A stretch of 64,000 nucleotides of DNA from Microbacterium kyungheense (GTDB lineage: Bacteria; Actinomycetota; Actinomycetes; Actinomycetales; Microbacteriaceae). The notes beneath the pieces are model-generated. The model worked only from the letters and a program-made list of their open reading frames with translations, made no database searches and was not told where the DNA came from. The stretch is from positions 1,302,001-1,366,000 of the forward strand of contig NZ_VFPE01000001.1 in NCBI RefSeq assembly GCF_006783905.1, read 5' to 3'. Position numbers and translations under genes: made by a program. This document shows, piece after piece, positions 8,251 through 18,054 of the stretch; position 1 is the stretch's first letter, and the number at the start of each line of letters is the position of its first letter.

Positions 8251-9921
8251 ATGAGAAAGCTCGCCCCGTTCGACCGCTCTGCGCAGCAGACCCCGCGCCT
8301 GCTGACGGCCCGGGCGATCCACACGGTCGACGCGATCGGCCGGACCGCGACGGCGATGCTGACCGATCGTGGCCGGATCGTCGCGGTCGGCACGGTGGCG
8401 GAGTGCCGGGATGCCGCGCGCGCGGCCGGCATCGACCCCGAGGTCGTGGACCTCGGCGACGCCGTCGTCGTCCCCGGCTTCGTCGACGCACATGCACACC
8501 CGCTCATGTACGGCCAGCTGATGACGTGGGTGGACTGCGGACCCGAGAAGGCGGGGAGCATCCCCGAGATCGTGGCCCTGCTGAAGGCGGCTGCGGCCGA
8601 GCTGCCCGAGGGGCGGCCGGTGCGCGGGTACGGCTACGAGCACCGCAATCTCGCCGAGCAGCGGCATCCGACCCGGTTCGAGCTCGACGAGGTCGCGACG
8701 GACCGCGAGGTGTACCTGATGAACGCCTCGGGCCACGGCGGTGTCGTCAACTCGTACACGTTCACCCTCAACGGCGTGGACCGCGACACCCCGAACCCCG
8801 AGGGCGGCGAGATCTTCCGCGACGCCGGCGGCGAGCTGACGGGCGAGATCTCGGATGCCGCGTGCAACATGCTCACCGGCGTGCACGGCGTGAAGATCGG
8901 GCACCACGGCCCGAACTTCCACCTGGCCGACGAGCCGGAGGAGCACCTGCGGCAGCTGGATGCCGCCACCCAGCGCTTCCTCGCCGGGGGAGTCACCACG
9001 ATCGGCGACGCGCAGGTGTCCCGGCGGGAGTTCGACATGTACCTCCGGCTCGCCGAGGCGGGGCGGCTCGAGCTGCGGGTGTCGATGTACCTGCTGTCGC
9101 ACCTCCTCGACGAGGCGCTCGAGATGGGGCTCGTCGGCCAGTTCGGCAACGCCCACCTGAGCTTCGCCGGCATCAAGCTGTACGCGGACGGCACGCTGGG
9201 AGGCTGGACGGCGTACTTCCCGGACGGCTACGTGGGCGATCCGTGCCGCACCGGCCAGCTGTATCACGAGCCCGCCGAGTACACGGAGCTCATCCGGCGG
9301 GCGCACGCCGCCGGGCTGCAGACCGCGACGCATGCGCAGTCGCCGACGGCCATCGAGATGGTCGTGTCGGCCATCGAGGCGGCGCTCGCCGAGCGTCCTG
9401 ACGACGACGCCCGTCACCGCATCGAGCACTGCGGGCTGCCGACACCGGAGCAGATCCGCCGCATGGCCGTGTCCGGCATCCGTCCCGTGAATCAGACGCA
9501 GCACTACTTCAACTGGGGCGAGGGCGTCGAGCAGGCCATCGGCACGCCGGGGGAGCGGTTCAACCCGCTGGGCGAGTTCGCGGCGGCGGGGGTGCCGTTC
9601 ACCATCTCGTCCGATGCGCCGGTGGCCGAGCCGATCCCGCTGGAGGCCATCCAGACGGCCGTCACGCGGGTGACCCGTCGCGGTCGCCGCCTCGGGCCCG
9701 ACGGCCTCCGGGTATCGGCCGATGCGGCGCTGCGCGCTCACACCTTCGAGGGCGCCGTGTCACTCGGACGCGAGGACGACCTGGGTTCGCTCGAGGCGGG
9801 CAAGTACGCCGACTTCGCGGTCCTGTCGGGCGACCCGCTCGCCGTCGATGCCGCGACGATCTCGCAGCTCGCCGTGCTCGAGACGTGGGTCGGCGGCGAA
9901 CGCCGGTACGCGGCAACCTGA
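8251..9921 (+). CDS. YtcJ-like amidohydrolase (amidohydrolase 3 family)
   Basis: A 556-residue metal-dependent hydrolase. An N-terminal beta-sandwich part is followed by the metal motif VDAHAHP (H81, H83) at the start of the TIM barrel; HRIEHCGLP and SSDAPV supply later His and Asp ligands. Length and motifs match the YtcJ/AepA group, which cleaves amide or C-N bonds in a range of substrates. It starts 42 bases after the MHS transporter and ends 13 bases before the ThDP enzyme, so all are probably one transcript. In this context it may open an amide or N-acyl guanidino substrate; this is inference. Confidence 0.85.
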   Translation: MRKLAPFDRSAQQTPRLLTARAIHTVDAIGRTATAMLTDRGRIVAVGTVAECRDAARAAGIDPEVVDLGDAVVVPGFVDAHAHPLMYGQLMTWVDCGPEKAGSIPEIVALLKAAAAELPEGRPVRGYGYEHRNLAEQRHPTRFELDEVATDREVYLMNASGHGGVVNSYTFTLNGVDRDTPNPEGGEIFRDAGGELTGEISDAACNMLTGVHGVKIGHHGPNFHLADEPEEHLRQLDAATQRFLAGGVTTIGDAQVSRREFDMYLRLAEAGRLELRVSMYLLSHLLDEALEMGLVGQFGNAHLSFAGIKLYADGTLGGWTAYFPDGYVGDPCRTGQLYHEPAEYTELIRRAHAAGLQTATHAQSPTAIEMVVSAIEAALAERPDDDARHRIEHCGLPTPEQIRRMAVSGIRPVNQTQHYFNWGEGVEQAIGTPGERFNPLGEFAAAGVPFTISSDAPVAEPIPLEAIQTAVTRVTRRGRRLGPDGLRVSADAALRAHTFEGAVSLGREDDLGSLEAGKYADFAVLSGDPLAVDAATISQLAVLETWVGGERRYAAT

Positions 9922-9934
9922 ATCGAGGGGCGAC

Positions 9935-11587
9935 ATGAACGCAGACATCGCGGCACCCTACGCCGACACCGCCGGTCGCGCGGTGCTGGAGACGGTGCGC
10001 AACTACGGGGTGACCGCGGTGTTCGGCATCCCGGGCACGCACAATCTGGAGCTGTACCGGCCGCTCGCCGATCTCGGCATGCGCGCGGTCACGAACCGCC
10101 ACGAGCAGGGCTCCGGTTACGGCGCCGACGGCTGGGCGCAGCAGACCGGTCTGCCGGGTGTGGTGATCACCACGTCGGGTCCCGGTCTGCAGAACGCCAT
10201 GAGCGCCATCGGCACGGCATTCTGCGAGTCGCGGCCGCTCCTGGTGATCTCGCCCGGCGTGGCGCTCGGAGCGGAGTTCCGCGATGTCGGGACGCTGCAC
10301 GAGACGAAGGACGCGACGGCGATGGTGGGTGCCATCGCGGAGTGGTCGCGCCGCGTGACCAGTGCGGCGGATGCCGTCGACGCGGTGCATGACGCGTTCG
10401 AACTGTTCCGCACCGGGCGTCCGCGTCCCGTGCACATCGAGATCCCGCTCGACGTCCTGGAAGCTCCCGCCGGCGTGCCGGCCGCAGCCCGCGCTGCGCG
10501 CCCCGTCCCCGAGCCCGCACGCGGCGACGCCGCCGCGGTGCGCGACGCGGCGGCGCTCCTCACCGGGGCGCGGCGGCCCGTGATCGTCGCCGGAGGCGGG
10601 GCGACGCGGGCGGGACGCGCCGTCACGGCGCTCGCCGAGCGCCTCGGCGCGCCGGTGCTGACGACGCTGAACGGAAAAGCGACGCTCGACGAGCATCACC
10701 CGCTGTCCCTGGGGTCCAACCTGCGTCTCGACGCGGCACGCCGGGTCGCCGAGGATGCCGAAGTGCTGCTCGTGCTCGGCTCCAAGCTCGGCGAGGCCGA
10801 GCTGTGGGCGCCGCGGCTCGACGCGCGCGGCGCGGTGATCCGCGTCGACATCTCGCCGGCACAGCTCGGCAAGAACCTCGACGCCGCCGTCGGCATCGCC
10901 GGGGACTGCCAGGCCGTCGCCGAAGACCTGCTCGCCGCGCTTCCCGACGAACCGCGCCCGCCCCGCGAGTTGACGGACGAGCGCGCGGCGATCGCCGCCG
11001 AGACGAGCGCGACCCTGCCCGAGACGGTCGTGCTCGCGGAGGTGATCGCGGCGGCGCTGCCCCACGACGCGATCGTCGCAGGCGACTCGTCGCAGATCGT
11101 CTACATGGCGCTCGCCAACGTGCTGCGGCAGTCCCGTCCGCACTCGCTGCTGTACACCCCGACGTACGCGACGCTCGGCTACGGGCTCCCCGCGGCGATC
11201 GGCGCCCGCGTCGCCCAGCCGGAGGGGGGCCGGCCCGTGATCGCGGTGGTCGGCGACGGAGCGCTCATGTTCTGCGTCAACGAGCTGGCGACCGCCGTCG
11301 AACAGCGGCTCGACCTCACCGTCGTCTGCGTCGACAACGGCGGCTACGCCGAGATCAAGCAGAACGAGGTCGACCGCGGCATCCCTCCTGTCGGCGTCGA
11401 CCTCGTGCAGCCCGACTGGGTCGCCCTCGCCCACGCGTTCGGCGCGACGGGGCGCAGGGCCGAGACCCTCGACGACATCGAGCCCGCCCTCGTCGCCGCG
11501 ATCGCGGCAGGCGGCGTGCAGCTCGTCCACATCCCGCAGAATCGCGGCGCGCACAGCGCCGACGCGACCCCGAGAGGCGCATCATGA
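9935..11587 (+). CDS. ThDP-dependent decarboxylase, AruI-like
   Basis: A 550-residue enzyme of the acetolactate synthase/benzoylformate decarboxylase superfamily. The N-terminal domain has [13 protein letters not shown] and the catalytic glutamate in NRHEQG (E57); the C-terminal domain has the diphosphate-binding GDG (440-442) with the paired Asn at 468. The sequence [14 protein letters not shown] and the overall pattern resemble 5-guanidino-2-oxopentanoate decarboxylase (AruI) more than true acetolactate synthase, judged from memory. A ureohydrolase overlaps its stop codon (ATGA), which suits a route 2-oxoarginine to guanidinobutyraldehyde to guanidinobutyrate to GABA and urea. The ATG at 9935 follows GAGGGG. 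Confidence 0.8.
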   Translation: MNADIAAPYADTAGRAVLETVRNYGVTAVFGIPGTHNLELYRPLADLGMRAVTNRHEQGSGYGADGWAQQTGLPGVVITTSGPGLQNAMSAIGTAFCESRPLLVISPGVALGAEFRDVGTLHETKDATAMVGAIAEWSRRVTSAADAVDAVHDAFELFRTGRPRPVHIEIPLDVLEAPAGVPAAARAARPVPEPARGDAAAVRDAAALLTGARRPVIVAGGGATRAGRAVTALAERLGAPVLTTLNGKATLDEHHPLSLGSNLRLDAARRVAEDAEVLLVLGSKLGEAELWAPRLDARGAVIRVDISPAQLGKNLDAAVGIAGDCQAVAEDLLAALPDEPRPPRELTDERAAIAAETSATLPETVVLAEVIAAALPHDAIVAGDSSQIVYMALANVLRQSRPHSLLYTPTYATLGYGLPAAIGARVAQPEGGRPVIAVVGDGALMFCVNELATAVEQRLDLTVVCVDNGGYAEIKQNEVDRGIPPVGVDLVQPDWVALAHAFGATGRRAETLDDIEPALVAAIAAGGVQLVHIPQNRGAHSADATPRGAS

Positions 11588-12549
11588 CCGAGACGCACGA
11601 GCCCGTCGGCCCCGTCGACGCGTCCATCCATCCCCGCTACGCCGGCATCGCGACGTTCGCGCGGCTGCCGCGCATCGAGGACGTCCCACGCGCCGACATC
11701 GCCGTCGTCGGCGTGCCGTTCGACTCCGGTGTGAGCTTCCGTCCGGGCGCACGGTTCGGGCCGTCGCACGTGCGGGAGTCGTCGCGCCTGCTGCGCCCGT
11801 ACAACCCGGCGCAGGACGTGTCGCCCTTCGCCGCCGTGCAGGTCGTCGACGCCGGCGACATCCCGGCGAACCCGTTCGACATCACGGCGGCGGTGACCGA
11901 GATCGAGACGGCGGCGACGGCGCTGGGCGACCGCGTCGAGCGCATCGTCACCGTGGGCGGCGACCACACGATCGCCCTGCCGCTGCTGCGGGCGGTGGCC
12001 AAGAAGCACGGACCGGTCGCGGTGCTGCACTTCGACGCCCACCTCGACACGTGGGACACGTACTTCGGCGCTCCCATCACGCACGGCACCCCGTTCCGGC
12101 GTGCGAGCGAGGAAGGGCTCATCGACCTCACGGCGAGCTGCCACGTCGGCACGCGCGGCCCGCTGTACTCGAAGCAGGACCTCGACGACGACCAGACATT
12201 GGGCTTCTCGATCGTCTCGAGCGTCGACATCGAGGTGGACGGCATCGAGGCGGCGATCGAACGCGTGCGCCGCCGGATCGGCGACCGGCCTCTCTACGTC
12301 TCGATCGACATCGACGTCCTTGACCCCGCGCATGCGCCGGGCACCGGAACGCCCGAAGCAGGCGGTATGACGAGCCGCGAGCTGCTCCGGATGCTGCGCG
12401 CCCTCGGCGATCGGAACATCGTGGGCGCGGACGTGGTCGAGGTGTCGCCCGCGTACGATCACGCGCAGCTGACTGGCATCGCGGCGAGTCACGTGGTGTA
12501 CGAGCTCGTCTCGCTCTTGGCGGCGCAGCTGCGGGGCACGGTGAGCTGA
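11584..12549 (+). CDS. ureohydrolase (agmatinase/guanidinobutyrase family)
   Basis: A 321-residue arginase-fold enzyme. The binuclear Mn ligands are visible: GGDHT (D127, H128), FDAHLDT (D151, H153, D155) and [16 protein letters not shown] (D242, D244). It should hydrolyse a guanidino group to urea and an amine. The N-terminal order (RYAGIATF, then [18 protein letters not shown], then RPYNP) resembles guanidinobutyrase and agmatinase rather than arginase. The ATG overlaps the ThDP enzyme stop by 4 bases, so translation is coupled. Agmatine, guanidinobutyrate and guanidinopropionate cannot be told apart from sequence alone. Confidence 0.85.
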   Translation: MTETHEPVGPVDASIHPRYAGIATFARLPRIEDVPRADIAVVGVPFDSGVSFRPGARFGPSHVRESSRLLRPYNPAQDVSPFAAVQVVDAGDIPANPFDITAAVTEIETAATALGDRVERIVTVGGDHTIALPLLRAVAKKHGPVAVLHFDAHLDTWDTYFGAPITHGTPFRRASEEGLIDLTASCHVGTRGPLYSKQDLDDDQTLGFSIVSSVDIEVDGIEAAIERVRRRIGDRPLYVSIDIDVLDPAHAPGTGTPEAGGMTSRELLRMLRALGDRNIVGADVVEVSPAYDHAQLTGIAASHVVYELVSLLAAQLRGTVS

Positions 12550-12589
12550 CCCACCGCGCGCACTCGTGTCGATGGGCGAGACTGAGGGG

Positions 12590-13156
12590 ATGCTCGCGCC
12601 CGCGGTTCGTCGACGGATGCCGGCGGCCGTGCTGCTCGCGGCGGTCGTCGCCGTCGGCCTGGCGGTGCATGCCGCGCTGCCCGACACGGCGGCCACTGAC
12701 ATCGCGGGTGACGCGCTGTACGCCGCGGCGGCGTACCTGGCGGTGGTGCTCATCGCGCCGCGGCTGCCCGCACCGGCCGTCGGGGGCATCGCTGCCGCGT
12801 GGTGCGCGGCGGTGGAGCTCTTCCAGCTCACCGGGCTGCCGCTGGAGTGGGGCGCGCGCCTCCCGCCGGTGATGCTGGTGCTCGGAACCGTGTTCGACGC
12901 CCGCGACCTCGTCGCGTACATCGTGACGATCGCGGTGCTGACGGCGGTCCACGGCCTGGCCAGGGTTGCGGCATCCACGGGCTCATCCGACCATGGAACA
13001 CATGGGGGAGCGCAGACGGTGGGTATGGCTCGTCGCCGCGCTCGCCGCGGTGCTGGTCGTGGCCGGGATCGGAGTGGCGCTGGTGAGCCGGCAGCAGGAG
13101 CCGGCGGCATCCACTCCCTCCCTGACCCCGACCCCGACCCCGACGCCGACCGCTGA
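12590..13156 (+). CDS. DUF2809 membrane protein with odd C-terminal extension
   Basis: Residues 1-130 carry four hydrophobic segments and the DUF2809 pattern (GDALYAAAAYLAVVL; AVELFQLTGLPLEW; VFDARDLVAYIV). Members are normally about 130 aa. Here the frame runs on for about 57 residues of Arg/Gly/Asp-rich sequence that lies entirely over the L,D-transpeptidase gene and looks like its out-of-frame shadow, so a stop codon near 12985 seems to have been lost. Possible starts are GTG 12566, ATG 12572 and ATG 12590; the last is chosen because the hydrophobic part begins there. Function unknown. Confidence 0.6.
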   Translation: MLAPAVRRRMPAAVLLAAVVAVGLAVHAALPDTAATDIAGDALYAAAAYLAVVLIAPRLPAPAVGGIAAAWCAAVELFQLTGLPLEWGARLPPVMLVLGTVFDARDLVAYIVTIAVLTAVHGLARVAASTGSSDHGTHGGAQTVGMARRRARRGAGRGRDRSGAGEPAAGAGGIHSLPDPDPDPDADR

Positions 13157-13910
13157 ACGCGAGCCGAGCCCGACGCCGACCGCGGAAGGCTTCGCGGCGA
13201 ACACGGCGAGCTACGACGTCACGACGCTGCCGCAGGTGAACGTGTTCGCGGTGATCCCCGCGCTGCCGGTCGACGACGACCCGTACACGATGCCGCTCGG
13301 CGAGACCGCGGTCGCCCGGGGCGTCGGCGCGCCGGTGTGGGCCGACCCGGCGGGGGAGCCGGTCGCCTACGTGCCGCACGACTATCCGTACGGCGGGACG
13401 GTGCTGCCGGTGGTCGAGAAGCAGGCGCACTGGGTGAAGGTGCTGCTGACCGGACGTCAGGCGGTGCCCTCTGCCGGTGACCCCGGCCAGGTCACCGGAT
13501 GGCTGCGGAGCGCCGATGTCGACGTCACGGCCTCATCCGGACGCAGCGTCGTCGTGAGCATCGCCGACCGCACGATCGACGTCGTGCACGCCGACGGCGC
13601 GCACGAGCGCATCGCCACCGACTTCGCCTGGGGCGCCGAGCGAACCCCCACGCCCCTCGGCCGCACGTTCGTCATGACGACGCGGGCCGTGCCCGAGTAC
13701 GCCTACACGCGAGGTCACCCGATCGTGTACTGGGCCGTGCAGTCGCCCACGCTCGACGGGTTCGACGGCGCTGATGTCGCGCCGGCGGCGTTCCACTACC
13801 ACGACACGAGGTCGGGTCCCGTGTCGAACGGGTGCATCCGCGTCGATGCCGAGACGATCACGCGGCTGGCGGAGCTGCCGCCGGGCACGCCCGTGATGAT
13901 CAACCCCTAG
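12993..13910 (+). CDS. L,D-transpeptidase (YkuD domain)
   Basis: A 305-residue lipoprotein-like or anchored enzyme. An N-terminal membrane segment ([20 protein letters not shown]) is followed by a Thr/Pro repeat linker, an SH3-like region ([17 protein letters not shown]) and a C-terminal YkuD domain with [18 protein letters not shown], in which the Cys is the nucleophile. The usual SHGC is SNGC here. It would form 3-3 cross-links in peptidoglycan or attach proteins to it. The start is ATG 12993 or 13002; no clear ribosome site. The gene overlaps the DUF2809 frame by 164 bases and the convergent gene at 13900 by 11 bases. Confidence 0.85.
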   Translation: MEHMGERRRWVWLVAALAAVLVVAGIGVALVSRQQEPAASTPSLTPTPTPTPTAEREPSPTPTAEGFAANTASYDVTTLPQVNVFAVIPALPVDDDPYTMPLGETAVARGVGAPVWADPAGEPVAYVPHDYPYGGTVLPVVEKQAHWVKVLLTGRQAVPSAGDPGQVTGWLRSADVDVTASSGRSVVVSIADRTIDVVHADGAHERIATDFAWGAERTPTPLGRTFVMTTRAVPEYAYTRGHPIVYWAVQSPTLDGFDGADVAPAAFHYHDTRSGPVSNGCIRVDAETITRLAELPPGTPVMINP

Positions 13911-14664
13911 CGGCGCCGTCGTCCGCCGCGCGAGCCCGTGCGACGACGATCCCGCGCTGAGAGGTCGCGAACCGGTCGAGCATCGCGCGCAGCTCGTCGA
14001 CGTCGACATCGGCGCCGAACGCCTCGGCGCCGGGCTCGAGCATGATGCCGGCCGCGAGGTCGCCGGCGACCACGGGGTCGAAGCCGAGATCGTCGACCAG
14101 GCGTGCGACGACAGCGAGGTCGGCCGGGTCGTCGCCCGCGATCGCGATGGCCTTGCGGCCCGCCGCACCGGCAGGGCGGGCCTCTTCGTCGATGTCGTGG
14201 TACCCCATGTGGTTGAAGGCCTTCACGACGCGGGAATCCGGCAGGAACCGCTGCACGATCTCGCTCGTCGACGTGCGGGGGTCGTTGAGGTCGTCGCGCA
14301 GTCCGTCGACCTCCCACCAGTAGTTCATGGCGTCGATGACGAGCTTGCCCCGCAGCTCGTCGACGGGCAGCGCCCGGTGCTTGCCGAGGGGGAGGGCGAG
14401 CAGGACGGCGTCCGCCTCGCGGGCGACGGCGGATGCCTCAGCGGCGGTCGCCCCCGGCGCGAGCACCTCGATCGTCAGGGCGATGCGCGCGGGGTCGCCC
14501 GAGCCGGCGACGAGCACGCGGTAGCCCGCGGCCGCCGCGAGACGTGCGAGGATCGTGCCCACCTTGCCGGCGCCGAGGATCCCGAGCGTCCCGATGCGGG
14601 GGACGACGGCATCCCCTTCGTCCGAGGCGGCAGCATCCACGCCGGCCAGCGTATCGAGGCTCAC
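13900..14664 (-). CDS. FNO-like NAD(P)-binding oxidoreductase
   Basis: A 254-residue protein with a Rossmann fold beginning at about residue 20 ([12 protein letters not shown]) and the pattern of NADPH-dependent F420 reductase-like proteins ([38 protein letters not shown]). It may pass hydride between NADPH and a flavin or F420. The GTG start at 14664 overlaps the stop of the upstream luciferase-like gene by 4 bases (GTGA), so the two are translationally coupled. That suggests it supplies reduced cofactor to the monooxygenase. Whether the cofactor is F420 or FMN cannot be read from the sequence. Confidence 0.8.
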   Translation of the reverse strand: MSLDTLAGVDAAASDEGDAVVPRIGTLGILGAGKVGTILARLAAAAGYRVLVAGSGDPARIALTIEVLAPGATAAEASAVAREADAVLLALPLGKHRALPVDELRGKLVIDAMNYWWEVDGLRDDLNDPRTSTSEIVQRFLPDSRVVKAFNHMGYHDIDEEARPAGAAGRKAIAIAGDDPADLAVVARLVDDLGFDPVVAGDLAAGIMLEPGAEAFGADVDVDELRAMLDRFATSQRGIVVARARAADDGAARG

Positions 14665-15710
14665 GCGGGCACTTCGACCTTCTCGGCCAGCAGCTCGCGC
14701 ACCATCGGCACCACCTTCGAGCCGTACAGCTCCACCGAGCGCAGACGAGCGCTCGCCGGAGTGGAACCCGAGGTGTAGATGAGGTCGAAGCGGCCGACGT
14801 CGAGGGCGCTCACGGCCTTGGCGATCTTTCGCGCGACGGTCTCGGGCGACCCCACATACATCGACCCGGTGCGCACCTCCTGGTCGAAGTGGCCGCGGCT
14901 CAGCGGAGGCCAGCCGCGCTGCGCGCCGATGCGGTCGTGCATGACCTTGTAGCGCGGCCACACGATCTCGCGCGCCTCTTCGTCGGTGTCGGCGATGAAG
15001 CCGGGGGAGTGCATGCCGACGGGGAGCGGGCTGTGCCCGAACTGCTCCGACGCGCGGCGGTACAGGTCGACGTACGGCGCGAATCGACGCGGGTCGCCGC
15101 CGATGATCGCCAGCATGAGGGGGAAGCCGTACTTCGCGGTGCGCACGACCGACTGGGGGGATCCGCCGACGCCGACCCACGTGCTGAGGTGCCCGGAGTC
15201 GGTCTTGGGGAACACGTCCGCGTCGACGAGCGAGGCGCGCGTCGTGCCCTGCCAGGTCACGGGCTGCTGCTTCAGCAGCTCGGCGAACAGCTCGATCTTC
15301 TCCTCGAAGAGCACGTCGTAGTCGGCGAGATCGTAGCCGAACAGCGGGAAGGACTCGGTGAACGAGCCGCGGCCGAGGATCACCTCGGCGCGTCCGTTCG
15401 ACAGCCCGTCGACGGTGGCGAACCGCTGGAACACACGCACGGGGTCGTCCGAGCTCAGCACGGTGACGCCGGAGCCGAGGCGGATGCGCTCGGTCTTCGT
15501 CGCGATGCCGGCCAGCACCGTCTCGGGGGCCGAGATGGCGAACTCGGGGCGGTGATGCTCACCGACGAGGAACACGTCGACGCCCAGCTCGTCGGCGAGG
15601 ACGGCCTCGTCCACGACCTGACGGATCGCCTGGCCGTACGTCAGCAGGGTGCCGTTGTCGCCCTCGGGGACGTCGCCGAAGGTGTCCAGCCCGAACTCGA
15701 TGTCGCTCAT
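14661..15710 (-). CDS. luciferase-like (LLM class) flavin oxidoreductase, CE1758-like
   Basis: A 349-residue TIM-barrel flavin-dependent monooxygenase. [15 protein letters not shown] near residue 45 is the conserved LLM substrate/flavin region, and [20 protein letters not shown] and [13 protein letters not shown] fit the FMN-dependent CE1758 subgroup (recalled from memory). The ATG at 15710 is preceded by GAGGAC. Known CE1758-type genes are often paired with a flavin reductase; here the partner is the FNO-like gene overlapping its stop. Substrate unknown. Confidence 0.85.
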   Translation of the reverse strand: MSDIEFGLDTFGDVPEGDNGTLLTYGQAIRQVVDEAVLADELGVDVFLVGEHHRPEFAISAPETVLAGIATKTERIRLGSGVTVLSSDDPVRVFQRFATVDGLSNGRAEVILGRGSFTESFPLFGYDLADYDVLFEEKIELFAELLKQQPVTWQGTTRASLVDADVFPKTDSGHLSTWVGVGGSPQSVVRTAKYGFPLMLAIIGGDPRRFAPYVDLYRRASEQFGHSPLPVGMHSPGFIADTDEEAREIVWPRYKVMHDRIGAQRGWPPLSRGHFDQEVRTGSMYVGSPETVARKIAKAVSALDVGRFDLIYTSGSTPASARLRSVELYGSKVVPMVRELLAEKVEVPA

Positions 15711-15732
15711 GTCGTCCTCAACCGCGGCGTGA

Positions 15733-15764
15733 CGGCATCCATTCCCTTGAATGAATGGATGCCG
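15733..15764. repeat. 12-bp inverted repeat containing GGATGCC
   Basis: Arms CGGCATCCATTC (15733-15744) and its exact complement (15753-15764) with an 8-base loop. It lies between the stop of the FUSC gene and the start of the LLM gene, both on the minus strand. No T-run follows, so it could be a factor-assisted terminator of the FUSC gene or an operator of the LLM operon. Confidence 0.75.
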
Positions 15765-15780
15765 CATGCACGGCGTTCGG

Positions 15781-16866
15781 TCAGACGAACGGTCGTGTCA
15801 CGTCGATGATGCGTCGCAGGCACAGTTCGACGGCGGCGCCGGTGGCCACATCGGCGCGCCGGCGCGGGCGGGGGTCGCCCAGTGCGCGCTGGTACGCCGA
15901 GAGCGCCTCGTCGGCGGCGCGCAGCCGTTCCGGTGCTCGTGCGTCACCGACCGGCGTGCCGACGAGGTCCGCGGCCCGGCGGATGGCGTCCGCGAGGTCG
16001 TCCCGCACCACGGCGGTGAGCGTTCCGTCGTCGGTCGCCTGGAGCTCCAGCAGCAGATCGATGAGATCCCTCGTCAGGAAGGCGGCGCGCTCCAGCGCCG
16101 CCATGCGCTGCGCGTTCTGCTCGCGCACGTCCTGCTGCCGCCGGCGCCGAGGGTTGGCGCGGGCGCTCTCTTCGGCCTCGTCGACGTCGCCGGCGACGGC
16201 CTCTCCCGTCCGGCTCAGCGTCTCGAGCGACCGGTGCACGCGGTCGGCGTCGATCTCGTCGTGCGCGACCGCGTCGGCGAGGTCGGTGAGGACCTCCGTG
16301 ACCGTGTCGCGCAGGGCCGATAGGCGCTCGCTCGCGCGTCGCAGGTACAGCGGCGGCACCATGACGAGGTTGACGGCGATGCCCACGACCACGCCGAACG
16401 CCGTCGTCCCGAGGTACGAGATCGAGAAGCCCTCCGGGTCTCCGCCGGCCGCCAGCAGCACGAACAGCGCCGCGAGGGCGACCCAGTCGCCGCCTGCTCC
16501 GAGCCACCGCAGGCCGCCGAGGAGCACGCCGACGCCGATGACCACGCCGAGCACGACCCCGCCCGGGACGCCCAGGTGCAGCGCCCCGATGCCGCACAGA
16601 CTGATCGCGATGCCGAGGGCGAGTCCCATCAGCACCTGTCCGCCCACGCGTGCGGAGCGGGCGATCGTGGGATGCATCGTGACGAGGGCCCCGAGCGGGG
16701 CGTAGTACGAGTACTGGTCCTCGGTGAAGGGGATGAGAGGCGCGAGGTACCAGGCGAGCACCGCCGCCAGCGAGGTCTTGACGGCCAGCAGCAGCCGGGG
16801 CTGGTTGGCCAGGCGGGCCGTGTACGACACGGCGCGTCGCAGCCGTGGAGTGCTCTCAGCGGTCAC
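15781..16866 (-). CDS. FUSC-family membrane protein
   Basis: A 361-residue membrane protein. An N-terminal block of about six hydrophobic segments contains KTSLAAVLAWYLAPLIPF and ALVTMHPTIARS, typical of the FUSC/aromatic acid exporter family; a C-terminal cytoplasmic helical region of about 160 residues is rich in Arg, Glu and Ala. The GTG start at 16866 has GAGGGGAGGA just upstream; longer frames lack such support. Family members export aromatic acids or other small compounds, but no substrate can be assigned. It diverges from the aldo/keto reductase gene, with about 145 bases between them. Confidence 0.78.
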   Translation of the reverse strand: MTAESTPRLRRAVSYTARLANQPRLLLAVKTSLAAVLAWYLAPLIPFTEDQYSYYAPLGALVTMHPTIARSARVGGQVLMGLALGIAISLCGIGALHLGVPGGVVLGVVIGVGVLLGGLRWLGAGGDWVALAALFVLLAAGGDPEGFSISYLGTTAFGVVVGIAVNLVMVPPLYLRRASERLSALRDTVTEVLTDLADAVAHDEIDADRVHRSLETLSRTGEAVAGDVDEAEESARANPRRRRQQDVREQNAQRMAALERAAFLTRDLIDLLLELQATDDGTLTAVVRDDLADAIRRAADLVGTPVGDARAPERLRAADEALSAYQRALGDPRPRRRADVATGAAVELCLRRIIDVTRPFV

Positions 16867-17011
16867 GATTCCTCCCCTCGCGGCCCAACCTAGCCGCCGG
16901 GCGGACGCCGCCCCTACGGCTTGCGGTCGCGGGCGATCGGAGTTATCCGGCCACCTGTCACGCCGTGGGATGCTGGGATGCACACCCCATCCCCGACCTC
17001 CGGAGGAACCC

Positions 17012-18016
17012 ATGCAGCAGCGCGCACTCGGCCGCACCGGCCGCACCGTGTCGGCGGTCGGCCTCGGCACCTGGCAGCTCGGCGCGGACTGGGGCGCCGT
17101 CACCGAGGACGAGGCGCAGGCGGTGCTGGCGGCATCCACCGAACGCGGCGTCACCCTGTTCGACACCGCCGACGTCTACGGCGACGGGCGCAGCGAGTCG
17201 CTCATCGGCCGGTTCCTCGCGGCCCGCCCGGGCCACGGGATCACCGTCGCGACGAAGATGGGCCGGCGCCGGGAGCAGGAGCCCGAGAACTACACGCCCG
17301 AGAACTTCCGCGCCTGGACCGACCGCTCGCGCCGCAACCTCGGCGTCGACACGCTCGACCTCGTGCAGCTGCACTGCCCGCCGACTGCCGTGATCGAGGC
17401 AGACGAGACCTACGACGCGCTGGACGCGCTCGTGGCCGACGGCGCCATCGCCGCGTACGGCGTCTCGGTCGAGACGTGTGCGCAGGCGCTCGCCGCGATC
17501 GCCCGGCCGAACGTGACCAACGTGCAGATCATCTTCAACCCGTTCCGCCTCAAGCCGCTCGACGCCGTGCTGCCCGCGGCCGCCGAGGCCGGCGTCGCGA
17601 TCTTCGCGCGCGTGCCGCTCGCGTCGGGGCTGCTGTCGGGCAGGTACACCGCGCAGACGACGTTCGCCGCCGACGACCACCGGACGTACAACCGGCACGG
17701 TGAGGCATTCGACCGCGGCGAGACGTTCTCGGGCGTGGACTTCGAGGTGGGCGTCGCTGCGGCCGCAGAGCTCGCGGCTGCGCTCCCTGAGGGCGTCTCG
17801 CTGCCGGCGGTGGCGCTCGCCTGGATCGCGTCGCAGCCGGGCGTGACGAGTGTCATCCCCGGTGCGCGCAACGTCGGACAGGCCGAGTCGAACGCGGCCG
17901 CCGCCGCCCTGCTCGCGGGCGCGGGCGGCACGGACTTCGACGTCGCCGCGTTCGACCGCGTCGTGCACGAGGTCTACGACCGCGATCTGCGGGAGGCGAT
18001 CCACCCGCTCTGGTGA
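17012..18016 (+). CDS. aldo/keto reductase
   Basis: A 334-residue NADPH-dependent aldo/keto reductase of the YghZ/general stress Gsp69 type. It has GLGTWQLGADWG, then FDTADVYGDGRSE (Asp and Tyr of the catalytic tetrad), ATKMGRR (Lys), and DLVQLHCPP (His). The C-terminal VIPGARNVGQAESN binds the cofactor. ATG 17012 follows CGGAGG at 17001-17006. Probably detoxifies aldehydes or acts on a sugar; no operon partner. It ends 126 bases before the convergent beta-helix gene, and the gap holds a 46-bp palindrome. Confidence 0.88.
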   Translation: MQQRALGRTGRTVSAVGLGTWQLGADWGAVTEDEAQAVLAASTERGVTLFDTADVYGDGRSESLIGRFLAARPGHGITVATKMGRRREQEPENYTPENFRAWTDRSRRNLGVDTLDLVQLHCPPTAVIEADETYDALDALVADGAIAAYGVSVETCAQALAAIARPNVTNVQIIFNPFRLKPLDAVLPAAAEAGVAIFARVPLASGLLSGRYTAQTTFAADDHRTYNRHGEAFDRGETFSGVDFEVGVAAAAELAAALPEGVSLPAVALAWIASQPGVTSVIPGARNVGQAESNAAAAALLAGAGGTDFDVAAFDRVVHEVYDRDLREAIHPLW

Positions 18017-18054
18017 GTGGCACCTTCGGTCGTTGAGCGAGCGAGGAACGAGCG

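Noticed and set aside
6724-9741. 1000-codon open frame opposite the MHS transporter and amidohydrolase
   Set aside because: Arg/His/Ala-rich shadow of two well-supported genes; no start signal or domain.
12566-12589. GTG 12566 and ATG 12572 as starts of the DUF2809 gene
   Set aside because: They add only polar residues and lack a ribosome site; ATG 12590 leads directly into the hydrophobic domain, though the choice is not certain.
13124-13195. CCGAC repeats that resemble a CRISPR or VNTR
   Set aside because: They encode the Thr/Pro linker of the L,D-transpeptidase; no spacers.
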